A stretch of DNA of 16,133 bases from Arenicella sp. (GTDB taxonomy: Bacteria; Pseudomonadota; Gammaproteobacteria; Arenicellales; Arenicellaceae): the NCBI GenBank assembly GCA_023299895.1, contig JALZWI010000285.1, forward strand, positions 1 to 16,133. Reading direction: 5' to 3'. Each line of letters starts with the position of its first letter. Within the stretch, counting starts at the first letter, position 1. Shown here piece by piece: positions 1 to 9,260 of this stretch. The notes under the pieces are model-generated. The model was not told the DNA's origin and made no database searches. It saw nothing but the letters and a program-made list of their open reading frames with translations. The position numbers and the translations under genes were made by a program.

Positions 1-10
1 GTATCAGCTA

Positions 11-337
11 TTATTTTTTCTTCCAACCGTCGCCTAAATTAATGAATTGACCTGCTGGTGTTTTTTGCAGAGTCGCTTTGCCTGCTAGCTGTTCAACTGA
101 ATTCAAGCTCGTGCCATTACGTTGAGCAATGTTCTGATATTGTTGCTTGCGTTTGGCGTTGATGTCTTGCACTAAGGCGGAGGCTTTGGTGTTGGCCGAA
201 ACTACGCCTAGGTAGCCTGTAAGCTGTTCACCAACCAAGCCTTGTTGCTTGGCTTCGCCTAGCGTTAACGCAAGTGCGGTATTGGTGATTAATATTGAAG
301 CCAAAAGACTGATCAGGATTACGTATAATTTTTTCAT
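11..337 (-). CDS. ydbL: YdbL family periplasmic protein (DUF1318)
   Basis: Small periplasmic protein of the YdbL/DUF1318 family, which in E. coli works with the AsmA-like protein YdbH and the lipoprotein YnbE and is thought to limit YnbE self-assembly. The protein is 108 residues, close to the family length. A signal peptide fills about residues 1-24 (MKKLYVILISLL then small residues before LTLGEAK). The mature part carries the family pattern: LTLGEAKQQGLVGE, GYLG, an INAKRKQQYQ helix and a GQFINLGDGWKKK tail. I chose the ATG at 337 because the signal peptide begins there; the frame stays open to 373 but the extra 12 residues would spoil the signal. It is the last gene of ydbH-ynbE-ydbL, 61 bases after ynbE. 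The family call is firm; the role is taken from E. coli. Confidence 0.9.
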   Translation of the reverse strand: MKKLYVILISLLASILITNTALALTLGEAKQQGLVGEQLTGYLGVVSANTKASALVQDINAKRKQQYQNIAQRNGTSLNSVEQLAGKATLQKTPAGQFINLGDGWKKK

Positions 338-398
338 GGTTTGATACTCATAATAAGGTGAAATTAATAACAATGAGAATGACTAAAATGTTGATTGT

Positions 399-626
399 TT
401 AAAATAAATCGGAGTCTTCACTGAATAACTCTTCTAACTCATTTTCTACTTTGATTTTAATTTCGTGTTCAATTTTTACATTCAAATTAATCGTTATGGG
501 TTCGGTAGGTGCCGCCACTTGTACTGTTGGAGTACATGCTGTGACTAACAATAAATAAACACCGACTATAAAAAATTGCCCCAGTTTGCTAAATTTGAAC
601 TGCGTTTTTGGTGAGCTTAATGTCAT
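399..626 (-). CDS. ynbE: YnbE family outer-membrane lipoprotein
   Basis: Small lipoprotein, 75 residues, of the YnbE family. In E. coli YnbE sits in the outer membrane and joins the end of YdbH to complete a bridge across the periplasm. A hydrophobic segment (about residues 17-30) ends in the lipobox LVTAC, with the lipidated cysteine at residue 31. The mature part has the family core VAAPTEPITINLNVKIEHEIKIK, written here as VAAPTEPITINLNV followed by KIEHEIKIK, and ends in SDLF as E. coli YnbE does. The start at 626 has a good ribosome site, AGGA eight bases upstream. The N-region is longer than usual (about 16 residues before the hydrophobic stretch). It lies 45 bases after the ydbH stop. 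Confidence 0.9.
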   Translation of the reverse strand: MTLSSPKTQFKFSKLGQFFIVGVYLLLVTACTPTVQVAAPTEPITINLNVKIEHEIKIKVENELEELFSEDSDLF

Positions 627-671
627 CCGTTTTTTCCTAGTTATAATGTTGATTTCATACTGTGAGGTTTT

Positions 672-3284
672 TTATTGATAATAATCTCGCACTCGTTTGT
701 CTAGCTTATCACTAACGCCTTCATACAACCTTAAACTCTCAAGTAACTTTAATAAATTTTGTTCGAGGTTAATATTTAAATTTATTTGCCGGCCCTGCTC
801 AAAGTCTGGATTATTACCTTGTAATTGTAATGATAAGAACAAAGTGCCATCGGGTTTGTACTGCGTATCTGCGTTCAATACCTTGTAATGAAAATTTCTT
901 AATGCTAGCGCAACCGTTTCAGCATATTCATTTGCCTGCAGGGCATCGGCGTTGGCTTGGTACCTAAGCACACCGCCTGGCGTCATTGCTTGCAATTTAC
1001 CATCATCAATACTTATTTGACCGTCATTAATACTGATCGGTAGCAAGCCACTGACTAAGCCTGTGGCTTGTACATCATCAAGTTGTTGCAGCGTTACCAG
1101 TTCATTTAGATCAATATTATCTACCACAACTTGCAACGACTGTTGTGTGCGATTCAAATCGTAGGCAGTTGGTTTTAACTTAACACTGCCCAGCAAAACG
1201 TGTGTTTGAGCTTTCTGAATATCAACAATAGGTAAGTCACCAAATTTTGAAGGCGTTAGTTTAAACTCTATCACAATGTCCTTATTTGCTACGCCCGCAT
1301 CTAAATGCGCTATGTTTAGCTTTTGCGATTTTTCACTGAGGATTTGTGGGTACACTTGCAAGGTCAGTTGACCGTTTGCACCCGAAAAATACGTTTCGTC
1401 ATAGGACCCACCAAGATTATTTAATTGTGCATCAAGGTATACCATTACTTGCCATTTGCCAGCTATGTTGTGCCAACGCGCTTGCCCAGACAAATCAACC
1501 TCACCCGCTACTAGGTCGACTGGCGATGTATTCGGAGTTATTAATTTATTAATCTGTTGGTGATCGTTAAATTCTATAGTTTTGAAACGAAATTCTGAGC
1601 TGCCTAGTTGTTGCTTAAAATCATGCTTGCTGGTGGTTTCTATGGTCAGTTCACGCTCAAGGCTCTGCGCGCTGCCACGACTTGTGAGCAGGTCATTATT
1701 AAATTCAAACGCTTGGCTTACATTATCTAAGTGCCAATCATTTTGGACTTGTTGATCGGTGGCGTTATTACTGATTGTCAGTTGAGGTATTGCTAACAAT
1801 GCTTTCGCGTATAATTTGTCTTGATTTATTCGGGCTTGGTCAATTTGTAATGACCCATTAAGCGGGTGTATACGTTGCGCTGAGCTTGTGTCTTGTAGTT
1901 CTGGTATGGTTATTTTTAGCGACGTGTTTTCAATAAAGAGTGTGTCATCTGGCTCAGAAGTTGTTTGAGAGTCTGTTTGAAATGCGCCTTTTAAATACCA
2001 TGGCTGAGTTGCAGTCAAAACCCAACCCTGTGGTAGTTCGATCTCATCGTTGCGACTATGCTGGCTGGTTAATTGCCACAATTCAGCCACATTAAGTTGC
2101 CATTGCTGCGCGTCTATCAGTCCTGAAACTGTACCTTCGAATGACGTCTGCGCTAGCTCTAGTTGATCAGCTTTGTGTAGTTTGCCGATGCTCAACAGTA
2201 TGTCCTGCGAGTTAACCTTGGTTAGATTTTGAGTAAGGCTTACATCGCCACTCAGATTAAGAGCGAGGTCGTCGGCCTGCCAATCAGAAAAACTAGCGCC
2301 GTTGAGTGTTATCGAGCTTTTAGATTCGACGTTGATTTGCCAGTTTGCTTGCGCTTGATTAGGCTTTGTCGGGACTTGTGCTATTTGCATATCAAGCTGA
2401 CCGTTTATGGTTTGAATCTTCCAGTCTTGATAGTCTAAACTCTGAGCCTGAATTGTTGACAACAGCGCTAAACCTGGCATCGAGTTGTTGCCTTTAATTG
2501 TTCCGGAGAGTGCAATGTCAGATAACTTAATTGCGGTTTCTGCGAAAGGAGTTAGTGGCAACCACCGCTGTAGTAGCTGTGATTTTATGTCCGCATTAAA
2601 CACCAGTGATTCGTCTACTTGATTGATCGACGCTATAAAATCAGTTTCTGGCGTTGGCGTATTAAAGTACTGAATATCCCAACCATTGTCTTGATCGATA
2701 ATCCAACTTATCTGTTGTTGGTTAGCAAATAGGACTTTGGCTTTCAGTTGATTTGCCTGCTTAGTTAACTCCGCCTGCAACTCAACCGTACCGAAGGTGC
2801 TTACTGATTCAGACGCGAGATTGTGTGAAATTGAAATATTAGGCAGCTGCAGTGTGTTTAGCGGAACATTACTTGCATCAACGGCATTGTAAGCAGCTAA
2901 TAACATATCGATAGTCGGCAACGTTGGTGGTGTGCTGACTTGTTCGTCGGGTTGGTGATCCAGCGTTAATCCGATTCTATCAATCGATAGGCTCTCTACC
3001 TTGCCTGCCATTAACTGTGGCAGCGTATAGCCTAAGCTAACCAGATTAAGCTGTATTTGCAGCATGGTGTCTGAATCTGGGTAGGTGGCTTCAAATCGAT
3101 TGATGAGCGCCTTAGAAGAACCAACCTCACTGATTTGTAAGTTGATATTAGTCAGGCCCTGTTCTTGCAAAAATTGTGTGACGCCCCAGTTCAATATAGC
3201 AGGCAATTGCCACCATGCGATGCCAAACATCAACCCAAATAAGCCGAACAGAAATAATAATACAAAGAAAAAACGCTTGAGAAT
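672..3284 (-). CDS. ydbH: YdbH family AsmA-like intermembrane protein
   Basis: Large AsmA-like protein that in E. coli is anchored in the inner membrane, spans the periplasm as a beta-rich groove and, redundantly with TamB and YhdP, supplies phospholipid to the outer membrane. As given it has 870 residues, close to the E. coli homologue. After the N-terminal membrane helix the chain is almost all short beta-strand repeats; near the C terminus are VDNIDLNELVTL, ATGLVSGLLPISI and a GGVLRYQ segment, which are typical of the family. The start is unusual. The first standard codons are TTG at 3233 and ATG at 3230, but these cut into the membrane helix and drop its positive charges. Upstream in frame there is ATT at 3284, preceded by AGGTGAT, giving (M)LKRFFFVLLFLFGLFG as a proper signal anchor; an in-frame TGA lies just before it. 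First gene of the ydbH-ynbE-ydbL operon. Family firm; exact start inferred. Confidence 0.88.
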   Translation of the reverse strand: MLKRFFFVLLFLFGLFGLMFGIAWWQLPAILNWGVTQFLQEQGLTNINLQISEVGSSKALINRFEATYPDSDTMLQIQLNLVSLGYTLPQLMAGKVESLSIDRIGLTLDHQPDEQVSTPPTLPTIDMLLAAYNAVDASNVPLNTLQLPNISISHNLASESVSTFGTVELQAELTKQANQLKAKVLFANQQQISWIIDQDNGWDIQYFNTPTPETDFIASINQVDESLVFNADIKSQLLQRWLPLTPFAETAIKLSDIALSGTIKGNNSMPGLALLSTIQAQSLDYQDWKIQTINGQLDMQIAQVPTKPNQAQANWQINVESKSSITLNGASFSDWQADDLALNLSGDVSLTQNLTKVNSQDILLSIGKLHKADQLELAQTSFEGTVSGLIDAQQWQLNVAELWQLTSQHSRNDEIELPQGWVLTATQPWYLKGAFQTDSQTTSEPDDTLFIENTSLKITIPELQDTSSAQRIHPLNGSLQIDQARINQDKLYAKALLAIPQLTISNNATDQQVQNDWHLDNVSQAFEFNNDLLTSRGSAQSLERELTIETTSKHDFKQQLGSSEFRFKTIEFNDHQQINKLITPNTSPVDLVAGEVDLSGQARWHNIAGKWQVMVYLDAQLNNLGGSYDETYFSGANGQLTLQVYPQILSEKSQKLNIAHLDAGVANKDIVIEFKLTPSKFGDLPIVDIQKAQTHVLLGSVKLKPTAYDLNRTQQSLQVVVDNIDLNELVTLQQLDDVQATGLVSGLLPISINDGQISIDDGKLQAMTPGGVLRYQANADALQANEYAETVALALRNFHYKVLNADTQYKPDGTLFLSLQLQGNNPDFEQGRQINLNINLEQNLLKLLESLRLYEGVSDKLDKRVRDYYQ

Positions 3285-3293
3285 AAATCACCT
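3282..3293 (-). promoter_or_regulatory. Ribosome site and probable ATT start codon of ydbH
   Basis: Reading the minus strand, AGGTGAT (3293-3287) matches the 3' part of the ideal GGAGGTGAT site, and ATT lies at 3284-3282. Six bases separate the AGG from the ATT, a normal spacing. No ATG, GTG or TTG exists in this frame between the TGA at 3290-3288 and the TTG at 3233. The TTG and the ATG at 3230 have no comparable ribosome site. ATT starts are known for infC and pcnB in E. coli. Confidence 0.55.
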
Positions 3294-3473
3294 GCAGTAA
3301 TTAAGGTTATTCACACCAATTAATCCGCAAGACTAACCGATACAAGCAATAGTGATCAACCTAAACCATAACGTCTGCAACAACTAAAGGAGTCAGCTTG
3401 TATTCAATAAGTTTAAAGGTATCAGACGCTGCTGACGCCTTTGATTTGTCCTAACCTCAATCTTGACGTGTAA

Positions 3474-5012
3474 CTAGAGGTCTGCCTTACTATCTGTTTG
3501 AATGTTAGCCTCTACCTCTTTCGCCTGATTAAGTTGCTCGAGAAAATTCTTGTATTCGCTCGACTGGCGCAGTAACTTGCCAGATTCGGTAATGAGTTCA
3601 TCTACTTGATCGGGACCCAATCGGAATGTGGTTGGCATGCCATTTAAGCGCGCACGCACTGCGTCGTCAACGACCTGCTCAAAAGTCAGCACCACGAAGT
3701 TCACCTTGACCTTAGGTTCATCAGGAGCGCGCTTAGTATTCACAATGTCCTGCCACATCAAAAATTCTCGTTTAGCAATGGCCACTGTCTCGGTGTTGAG
3801 TATCCCAAGCGCCGCATCGAACGATGCGTTTATCATGCTGGCTAAGCCGGGTTCGTGACCTGTGAGCGACCAGCCCTTCTCTTGATACACCTGTGCATTG
3901 ACAACGACTACCAGCACATTACGCACGCGCTGCAACTGTTCAGGCGTGAACGCACCAGCCATGTCTTGCACTCTGCCGAGTTGTGCGATTGGGCTCATCA
4001 TTGAACCGCGTAGCCCGAGATTATCGGTCACCCCACCATCCACCAGCCGCAAAATTGGCATCTTGTCTGGATGCGAATATCGCTCCAGCGCAGCAGCAAC
4101 TCTGTGGCGTCGAGCGAGATAGTTGTCGTTTTGCAGTGCATCGGCGACCCAAGGTTGGTTGCGTTCGCTGCAACCTTCGTAGTTGCGTAACGCAATCGTG
4201 GCAAAAGGCCCAGGCACAGACGAGGAAGCCATGACCGCGTTGGCCACTGGGTAGCTGGATAAATCTGAACAAAGAAAATCAAAATGCTGTTGAATAAATG
4301 AGAACGTGGTGGCGTTATTGATATCACTTGCGTTAACGATAACGAACGGCAGATTATTACGTGACATGTCATCAAAGGATGACTGCTCGAACAGTGTGTC
4401 GTCTAAGTGATCTGCTATCAAGTCGCTGCGGTTATAGGCGCCAGAGGTCAGTGCGACTAGGCTGCGCGGTCGCAGGGCCAGCGAGATCAGTCGCCCTTGC
4501 CAATTTCGATAGAGAAAGTCAGGCGTGAAATCTTCGAATATCCGGTCACCAAAAAGTCCGTAATACGCTGCTGTATAACTGCCGCCAGAAACGGAAGAAA
4601 TTACGTCAACCTCGTCTAGAAGCCTGCGTGACTCGCCTTCCAACGTCACGTTCGTATCGCGCAGTGCCTTTAAGACTCCATAGCTGAATGCAGCAGCACG
4701 GGTACCGCCACCAGAAAACGCCAATACTACGAACTGCTCTTCTGAATTTTCTGGTAAGCGATTGCGTAAATCATATCCTTGCCCTGCTGCTGGGTGGTCG
4801 ATCTTATTGTTCCAAGTTCTTTGCGCGCAACCACTGAAGACTACCGCCAGCATGCCGACTAACATCATGCGCTGCAAACATCTTGTAAGCTGTCTAAGCT
4901 TGGCGCCATTTCGTCTAACTGCAATTGAACCCGCTCCTTCAATCGAGATAAGGTGCGATCTTGCTGTTTGCAAGAACTCACTGCATGATGGTGTGTAAGT
5001 TAGTTTCGTCAT
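3474..5012 (-). CDS. Patatin-like phospholipase lipoprotein
   Basis: Predicted lipid acyl hydrolase with a Ser-Asp dyad, probably tethered to a membrane by lipid. Residues from the 5012 start: lipobox VFSGC with Cys62; oxyanion loop SGGGTR at 100-105; nucleophile Ser142 in SVSGGS, so the first Gly of GxSxG is Ser; MASSSVPGPF at 261-270; catalytic Asp325 in DGGVTDNLG. The hydrophobic stretch and lipobox are convincing, yet 48 residues lie before it with the 5012 start. A start at ATG 4868 or TTG 4877 would give a normal lipoprotein signal; I kept the long frame because no ribosome site decides. The coding GC is higher than in the neighbours (41 of 60 bases at 4441-4500, 34 of 60 at 3841-3900). 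It stands alone, 209 bases after the aldehyde dehydrogenase and 189 before ydbH. Substrate unknown. Confidence 0.85.
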   Translation of the reverse strand: MTKLTYTPSCSEFLQTARSHLISIEGAGSIAVRRNGAKLRQLTRCLQRMMLVGMLAVVFSGCAQRTWNNKIDHPAAGQGYDLRNRLPENSEEQFVVLAFSGGGTRAAAFSYGVLKALRDTNVTLEGESRRLLDEVDVISSVSGGSYTAAYYGLFGDRIFEDFTPDFLYRNWQGRLISLALRPRSLVALTSGAYNRSDLIADHLDDTLFEQSSFDDMSRNNLPFVIVNASDINNATTFSFIQQHFDFLCSDLSSYPVANAVMASSSVPGPFATIALRNYEGCSERNQPWVADALQNDNYLARRHRVAAALERYSHPDKMPILRLVDGGVTDNLGLRGSMMSPIAQLGRVQDMAGAFTPEQLQRVRNVLVVVVNAQVYQEKGWSLTGHEPGLASMINASFDAALGILNTETVAIAKREFLMWQDIVNTKRAPDEPKVKVNFVVLTFEQVVDDAVRARLNGMPTTFRLGPDQVDELITESGKLLRQSSEYKNFLEQLNQAKEVEANIQTDSKADL

Positions 5013-5221
5013 CTATGTTTAGTGTACCTCTATCTAGACCTATCTACTTATCAAGCGATAACTAATTGCGCTGACAGCTCTACCTCGATAAGTCAGGTTC
5101 TAATGGCTGCTGCACCCATAACGATTACTATTGCAGTACCCTGTTAATAAATCAATAGTTTCTAGGCTATATAGCTTTCAAGGCTAGAGATACAATTGAA
5201 TTTTGCTTTATTAACCCTCTA

Positions 5222-6655
5222 CTATCTAAATAATCTAATTAACGTTTTGTAGATTTTTGTGTGAACGTCGGTATAGGGTGGGTATAACAAATGCAGACCT
5301 GACAGCTTTGGCTGAGTGAAAACGCTGCGCAGTTTGCTGAACTCTAAAAACCCTTCGTAGCCATGATATTGCCCCATACCGCTGGTACCACTTCCTCCAA
5401 ACGGCATATCGTGCTGAGAAACATGCAGCAAACAATTATTAATTGTTACCCCTCCCGACATTGTGTTGTAGATAACCCGCTGTTCAGTCTCTCGATTGTT
5501 GGTGAACAAATACAACGCGAGCGGCCGATCTCGTTCATTGATATAGGTAAGTACTTCATCAATATTTTTATAAGTCTTAATAGGTAAGATTGGGCCAAAA
5601 ATTTCTTCTTGCATGACGGTCATCTCATCGGTTGGATTGACAATCAGTATTGGCGGAATTTTTCGCTGATTACTATCTGCGGATAAGCCCTCTACTAGAT
5701 TTACTAATGTCGCGCCTTTGGACTGGGCATCAAGCATCGTCTCTTGTAGACGTGAGAAGGCTTTATTATCAATCACCGAGGTATAATCATCATTGAGGCT
5801 AGGGTAACGATGACTCACTATTTTTTTAGCTAAACTTATAAAGTCGTGCTCTTTTCCTTCTGGTAAAAACAGATAATCGGGAGCCAGGCAGGTTTGCCCT
5901 GCGTTAAGATACTTTGCATACAAAATTCTTTGTGCTGCAACTTCAAGATCAAAATCATCACACACAATTGTTGGTGACTTACCACCTAACTCTAAGGTCA
6001 AAGGAGTCAAATTATCAGCCGCTGAACGCATAACGGTTTTACCTGTATTCGCTGAGCCGGTAAAGCAAAGATGATCAAACGCTAAACTTGAAAATTCACT
6101 CGCTTTCACCCCTGGCAGAATAGCGATATATTCTTGCGAAATTTGTTCGGCAAATTTTTCTGCGAGCAAGGCACATAAATTAGAAGAATTTGACGCTAGC
6201 TTAACCATACATCGATTGCCCGCGGCAACCGCATTGGCAAGAGGGCTCATCACAAGAAACAGCGGGTAGTTCCATGGAGCAACAATGCCAACAATTCCTT
6301 TGGGTTGAGGAATCACTCTATTTTTTGCTGTTGCATAGAGCAAGGGTACATGCCGACGTTGCTGTTTCATCCATTTTCGCATGTGTTTCTTTGAGTGACG
6401 TATTCCATCAACGCTAGTAAAAATCTCAAGAAATTTTGTTTCAGTAACGCTTCGACATCCGTAATCAGTATTAATGGCTTGTGTTATCTCATCAGCATTA
6501 TCAAGAATAATTCGTTCAACCTTATTAAGCAGTTCTTTGCGTTGCGAATAACTGATATAAGGTTCTTGCTGATAAGCTTCACGCTGTCGCAAAAAGACAC
6601 GTTGAGACTCCGTATCTGTGTCTAAAGGGGCGATATCCTGTGTTGGTTTAATCAC
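5222..6655 (-). CDS. Aldehyde dehydrogenase, class 3 / coniferyl-aldehyde type
   Basis: NAD(P)-dependent aldehyde dehydrogenase oxidising an aldehyde to the acid, probably cytosolic. Numbered from the GTG at 6667 (add 4 to the chosen start): Asn133 in PWNYP, Lys156, nucleotide loop FTGSANTGK at 202-210, general base Glu226 in LELGGKSP, catalytic Cys260 in NAGQTCLAPDY. The short length (477 residues) and LTLELGGKSPTIV resemble class 3 and coniferyl-aldehyde dehydrogenases. Oddly, the usual KPSE after the binding Lys is KLAS, so the Glu that holds the NAD ribose in many family members is Ser; use of NADP is possible. I chose GTG 6655 because GGAG lies six bases before it, while GTG 6667 has none. 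Last gene of the operon, after the reductase. The true substrate cannot be told. Confidence 0.9.
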   Translation of the reverse strand: MIKPTQDIAPLDTDTESQRVFLRQREAYQQEPYISYSQRKELLNKVERIILDNADEITQAINTDYGCRSVTETKFLEIFTSVDGIRHSKKHMRKWMKQQRRHVPLLYATAKNRVIPQPKGIVGIVAPWNYPLFLVMSPLANAVAAGNRCMVKLASNSSNLCALLAEKFAEQISQEYIAILPGVKASEFSSLAFDHLCFTGSANTGKTVMRSAADNLTPLTLELGGKSPTIVCDDFDLEVAAQRILYAKYLNAGQTCLAPDYLFLPEGKEHDFISLAKKIVSHRYPSLNDDYTSVIDNKAFSRLQETMLDAQSKGATLVNLVEGLSADSNQRKIPPILIVNPTDEMTVMQEEIFGPILPIKTYKNIDEVLTYINERDRPLALYLFTNNRETEQRVIYNTMSGGVTINNCLLHVSQHDMPFGGSGTSGMGQYHGYEGFLEFSKLRSVFTQPKLSGLHLLYPPYTDVHTKIYKTLIRLFR

Positions 6656-6665
6656 TATAGTCTCC
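6653..6665 (-). promoter_or_regulatory. Ribosome site deciding the aldehyde dehydrogenase start
   Basis: On the minus strand GGAG (6665-6662) is followed by six bases and GTG (6655-6653). The alternative GTG at 6667 overlaps this site and has no ribosome site of its own. Confidence 0.55.
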
Positions 6666-6733
6666 ACGCATTTAGCTTTGGTTGAATAGCTCTTCAGTGA
6701 TTAAGTACTTCTAAATAAAATACTTTCACATTG

Positions 6734-8216
<1,483 letters not shown>

Positions 8217-8227
8217 TTACGGGTAAT

Positions 8228-9016
8228 TTATTTACCCTTGAATGTTGCGGGCTGCTTCGCAAAAAATGCTTTTACTGCAGTGGCAAAATCCTCACTCTGA
8301 ATAAGTTTAGCTTGTGCCTTCGACTCGGCAACCACGACTTCTTGATAGCTCATCTGCGAAGCTTTACGCATCAATTTTTTTGTCGCGCTTTGTGATAATG
8401 GTGATCCGTCGGCTAATTTTTCTGCCCAAGCTTGGGTCTGACTGATTAGCTCATCAGCGGCAACTACTTTATTGGCTATTCCATATTCAAGACATTGCTG
8501 GGCAGTCAACTTACCTGCGTTCACAACCATTTCCATTGCTCTCTGGTATCCCAACTTATTTAATAACAACCATATAGCCCCTCCATCGGGCATTAAACCT
8601 ATTGCAGAAAATGCCTGATAAAGATATGAATCATCTGCCATAACGATTAAATCACAATTCATTGCTGCGGCACTGCCTATACCTGCACAAGCGCCATTAA
8701 CAGCAGCAATATATAATTTCTTAGAATCATGAATAGCCATAAGCCAAGGAGTGTACTCAATGGCACATTGTTCCACGAAGCTTGGGTGCTCTGCGCCGTT
8801 GAAATCTTCTGACAAATCAGCCCCTGCACAAAAAGCACGACCCTCGCCAGTCAAAACAACAACTTGTACATCGCCATCCGTTTCAACAAAAGTAACCGCG
8901 TCGATTAACTCTAATCGCATTTTTTGATGGAACGAATTTAAAGTTTTAGGTGTGTTCAGTGCAATCGTTGCAACTCGATTTGTCACTGTATAGTTTATAA
9001 ATTGATACTCAGGCAT
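8228..9016 (-). CDS. Enoyl-CoA hydratase/isomerase (crotonase) family protein
   Basis: Acyl-CoA enzyme of the crotonase fold, 262 residues. The oxyanion-hole segments are AFCAGADL at 61-68 and NGACAGIGS at 107-115. Aligning by eye to rat mitochondrial crotonase, both hydratase glutamates are replaced (the first by Ala in AGIGSAAAMNCD, the second by Phe in YQAFSAIG). Asp144 in IGLMPDGG sits where PaaG-like isomerases have an acid, so isomerisation of an acyl-CoA is more likely than hydration. The start at 9016 is well supported by GAGGA shortly upstream of the ATG. First gene of the minus-strand operon; the divergent AI-2E-family gene begins 244 bases away. Family call firm, reaction uncertain. 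Confidence 0.9.
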   Translation of the reverse strand: MPEYQFINYTVTNRVATIALNTPKTLNSFHQKMRLELIDAVTFVETDGDVQVVVLTGEGRAFCAGADLSEDFNGAEHPSFVEQCAIEYTPWLMAIHDSKKLYIAAVNGACAGIGSAAAMNCDLIVMADDSYLYQAFSAIGLMPDGGAIWLLLNKLGYQRAMEMVVNAGKLTAQQCLEYGIANKVVAADELISQTQAWAEKLADGSPLSQSATKKLMRKASQMSYQEVVVAESKAQAKLIQSEDFATAVKAFFAKQPATFKGK

Positions 9017-9033
9017 TATTATTCCTCATCAAA

Positions 9034-9086
9034 TAGATCTTAACTTCAGGTTTTGATTACACGGGATTAGCTTAGCTTAGATCTTA
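9034..9086. repeat. Two direct copies of TAGATCTTA, possible operator
   Basis: TAGATCTTA occurs at 9034-9042 and 9078-9086, 44 bases apart, each with the palindrome AGATCT at its core. The second copy is embedded in short TTAGC repeats at 9066-9088. They lie upstream of the crotonase start, the first only 18 bases before it, so they could bind a regulator of that operon. No regulator gene is in the window. The repeats are short enough to be chance. Confidence 0.35.
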
Positions 9087-9137
9087 GCACTGAAAGTAAG
9101 ATAAAGTCGTCAAAAGCCAACAAGATTTATATCTCTG

Positions 9138-9160
9138 GCGTAGGTACTTGCTACCTAAGC
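9138..9160. repeat. Inverted repeat in the divergent promoter region
   Basis: TAGGTA at 9141-9146 and TACCTA at 9152-9157 are perfect inverse arms around CTTGC, extended by GC/GC after one mismatch on each side. It lies about 40 bases upstream of the candidate -35 box of the AI-2E-family gene, and no T-run follows, so an operator is more likely than a terminator. Confidence 0.4.
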
Positions 9161-9201
9161 TAGATGATCAATTCATACATAGTTACGACGACATAATGCC
9201 C

Positions 9202-9230
9202 TTGTTAAACTTGTCATCAGTACGTATATT
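9202..9230 (+). promoter_or_regulatory. Candidate sigma-70 promoter of the AI-2E-family gene
   Basis: TTGTTA at 9202-9207 and TATATT at 9225-9230 are separated by 17 bases. Transcription would begin near 9237, leaving a leader of about 24 bases before the ATG at 9261. Confidence 0.5.
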
Positions 9231-9260
9231 TAAACTAACTTTACCAATAATATTGTTAAT

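Noticed and set aside
3430..3445. GACGC-TGCT-GACGC downstream of the patatin gene
   Set aside because: It looked like a hairpin, but the two GACGC copies are direct, not inverted, so they cannot pair.
4021..4375. Two overlapping open frames on the minus strand inside the patatin gene
   Set aside because: They have no domain, no ribosome site and unlikely composition (runs of Arg, Cys, Trp). They arise because the gene is GC-rich and so has fewer stop codons in other frames.
5161..5188. Imperfect inverted repeat with a GCTATATAGC palindrome downstream of the aldehyde dehydrogenase
   Set aside because: The stem is AT-rich with a mismatch and no T-run follows on the minus strand, so I cannot call a terminator.
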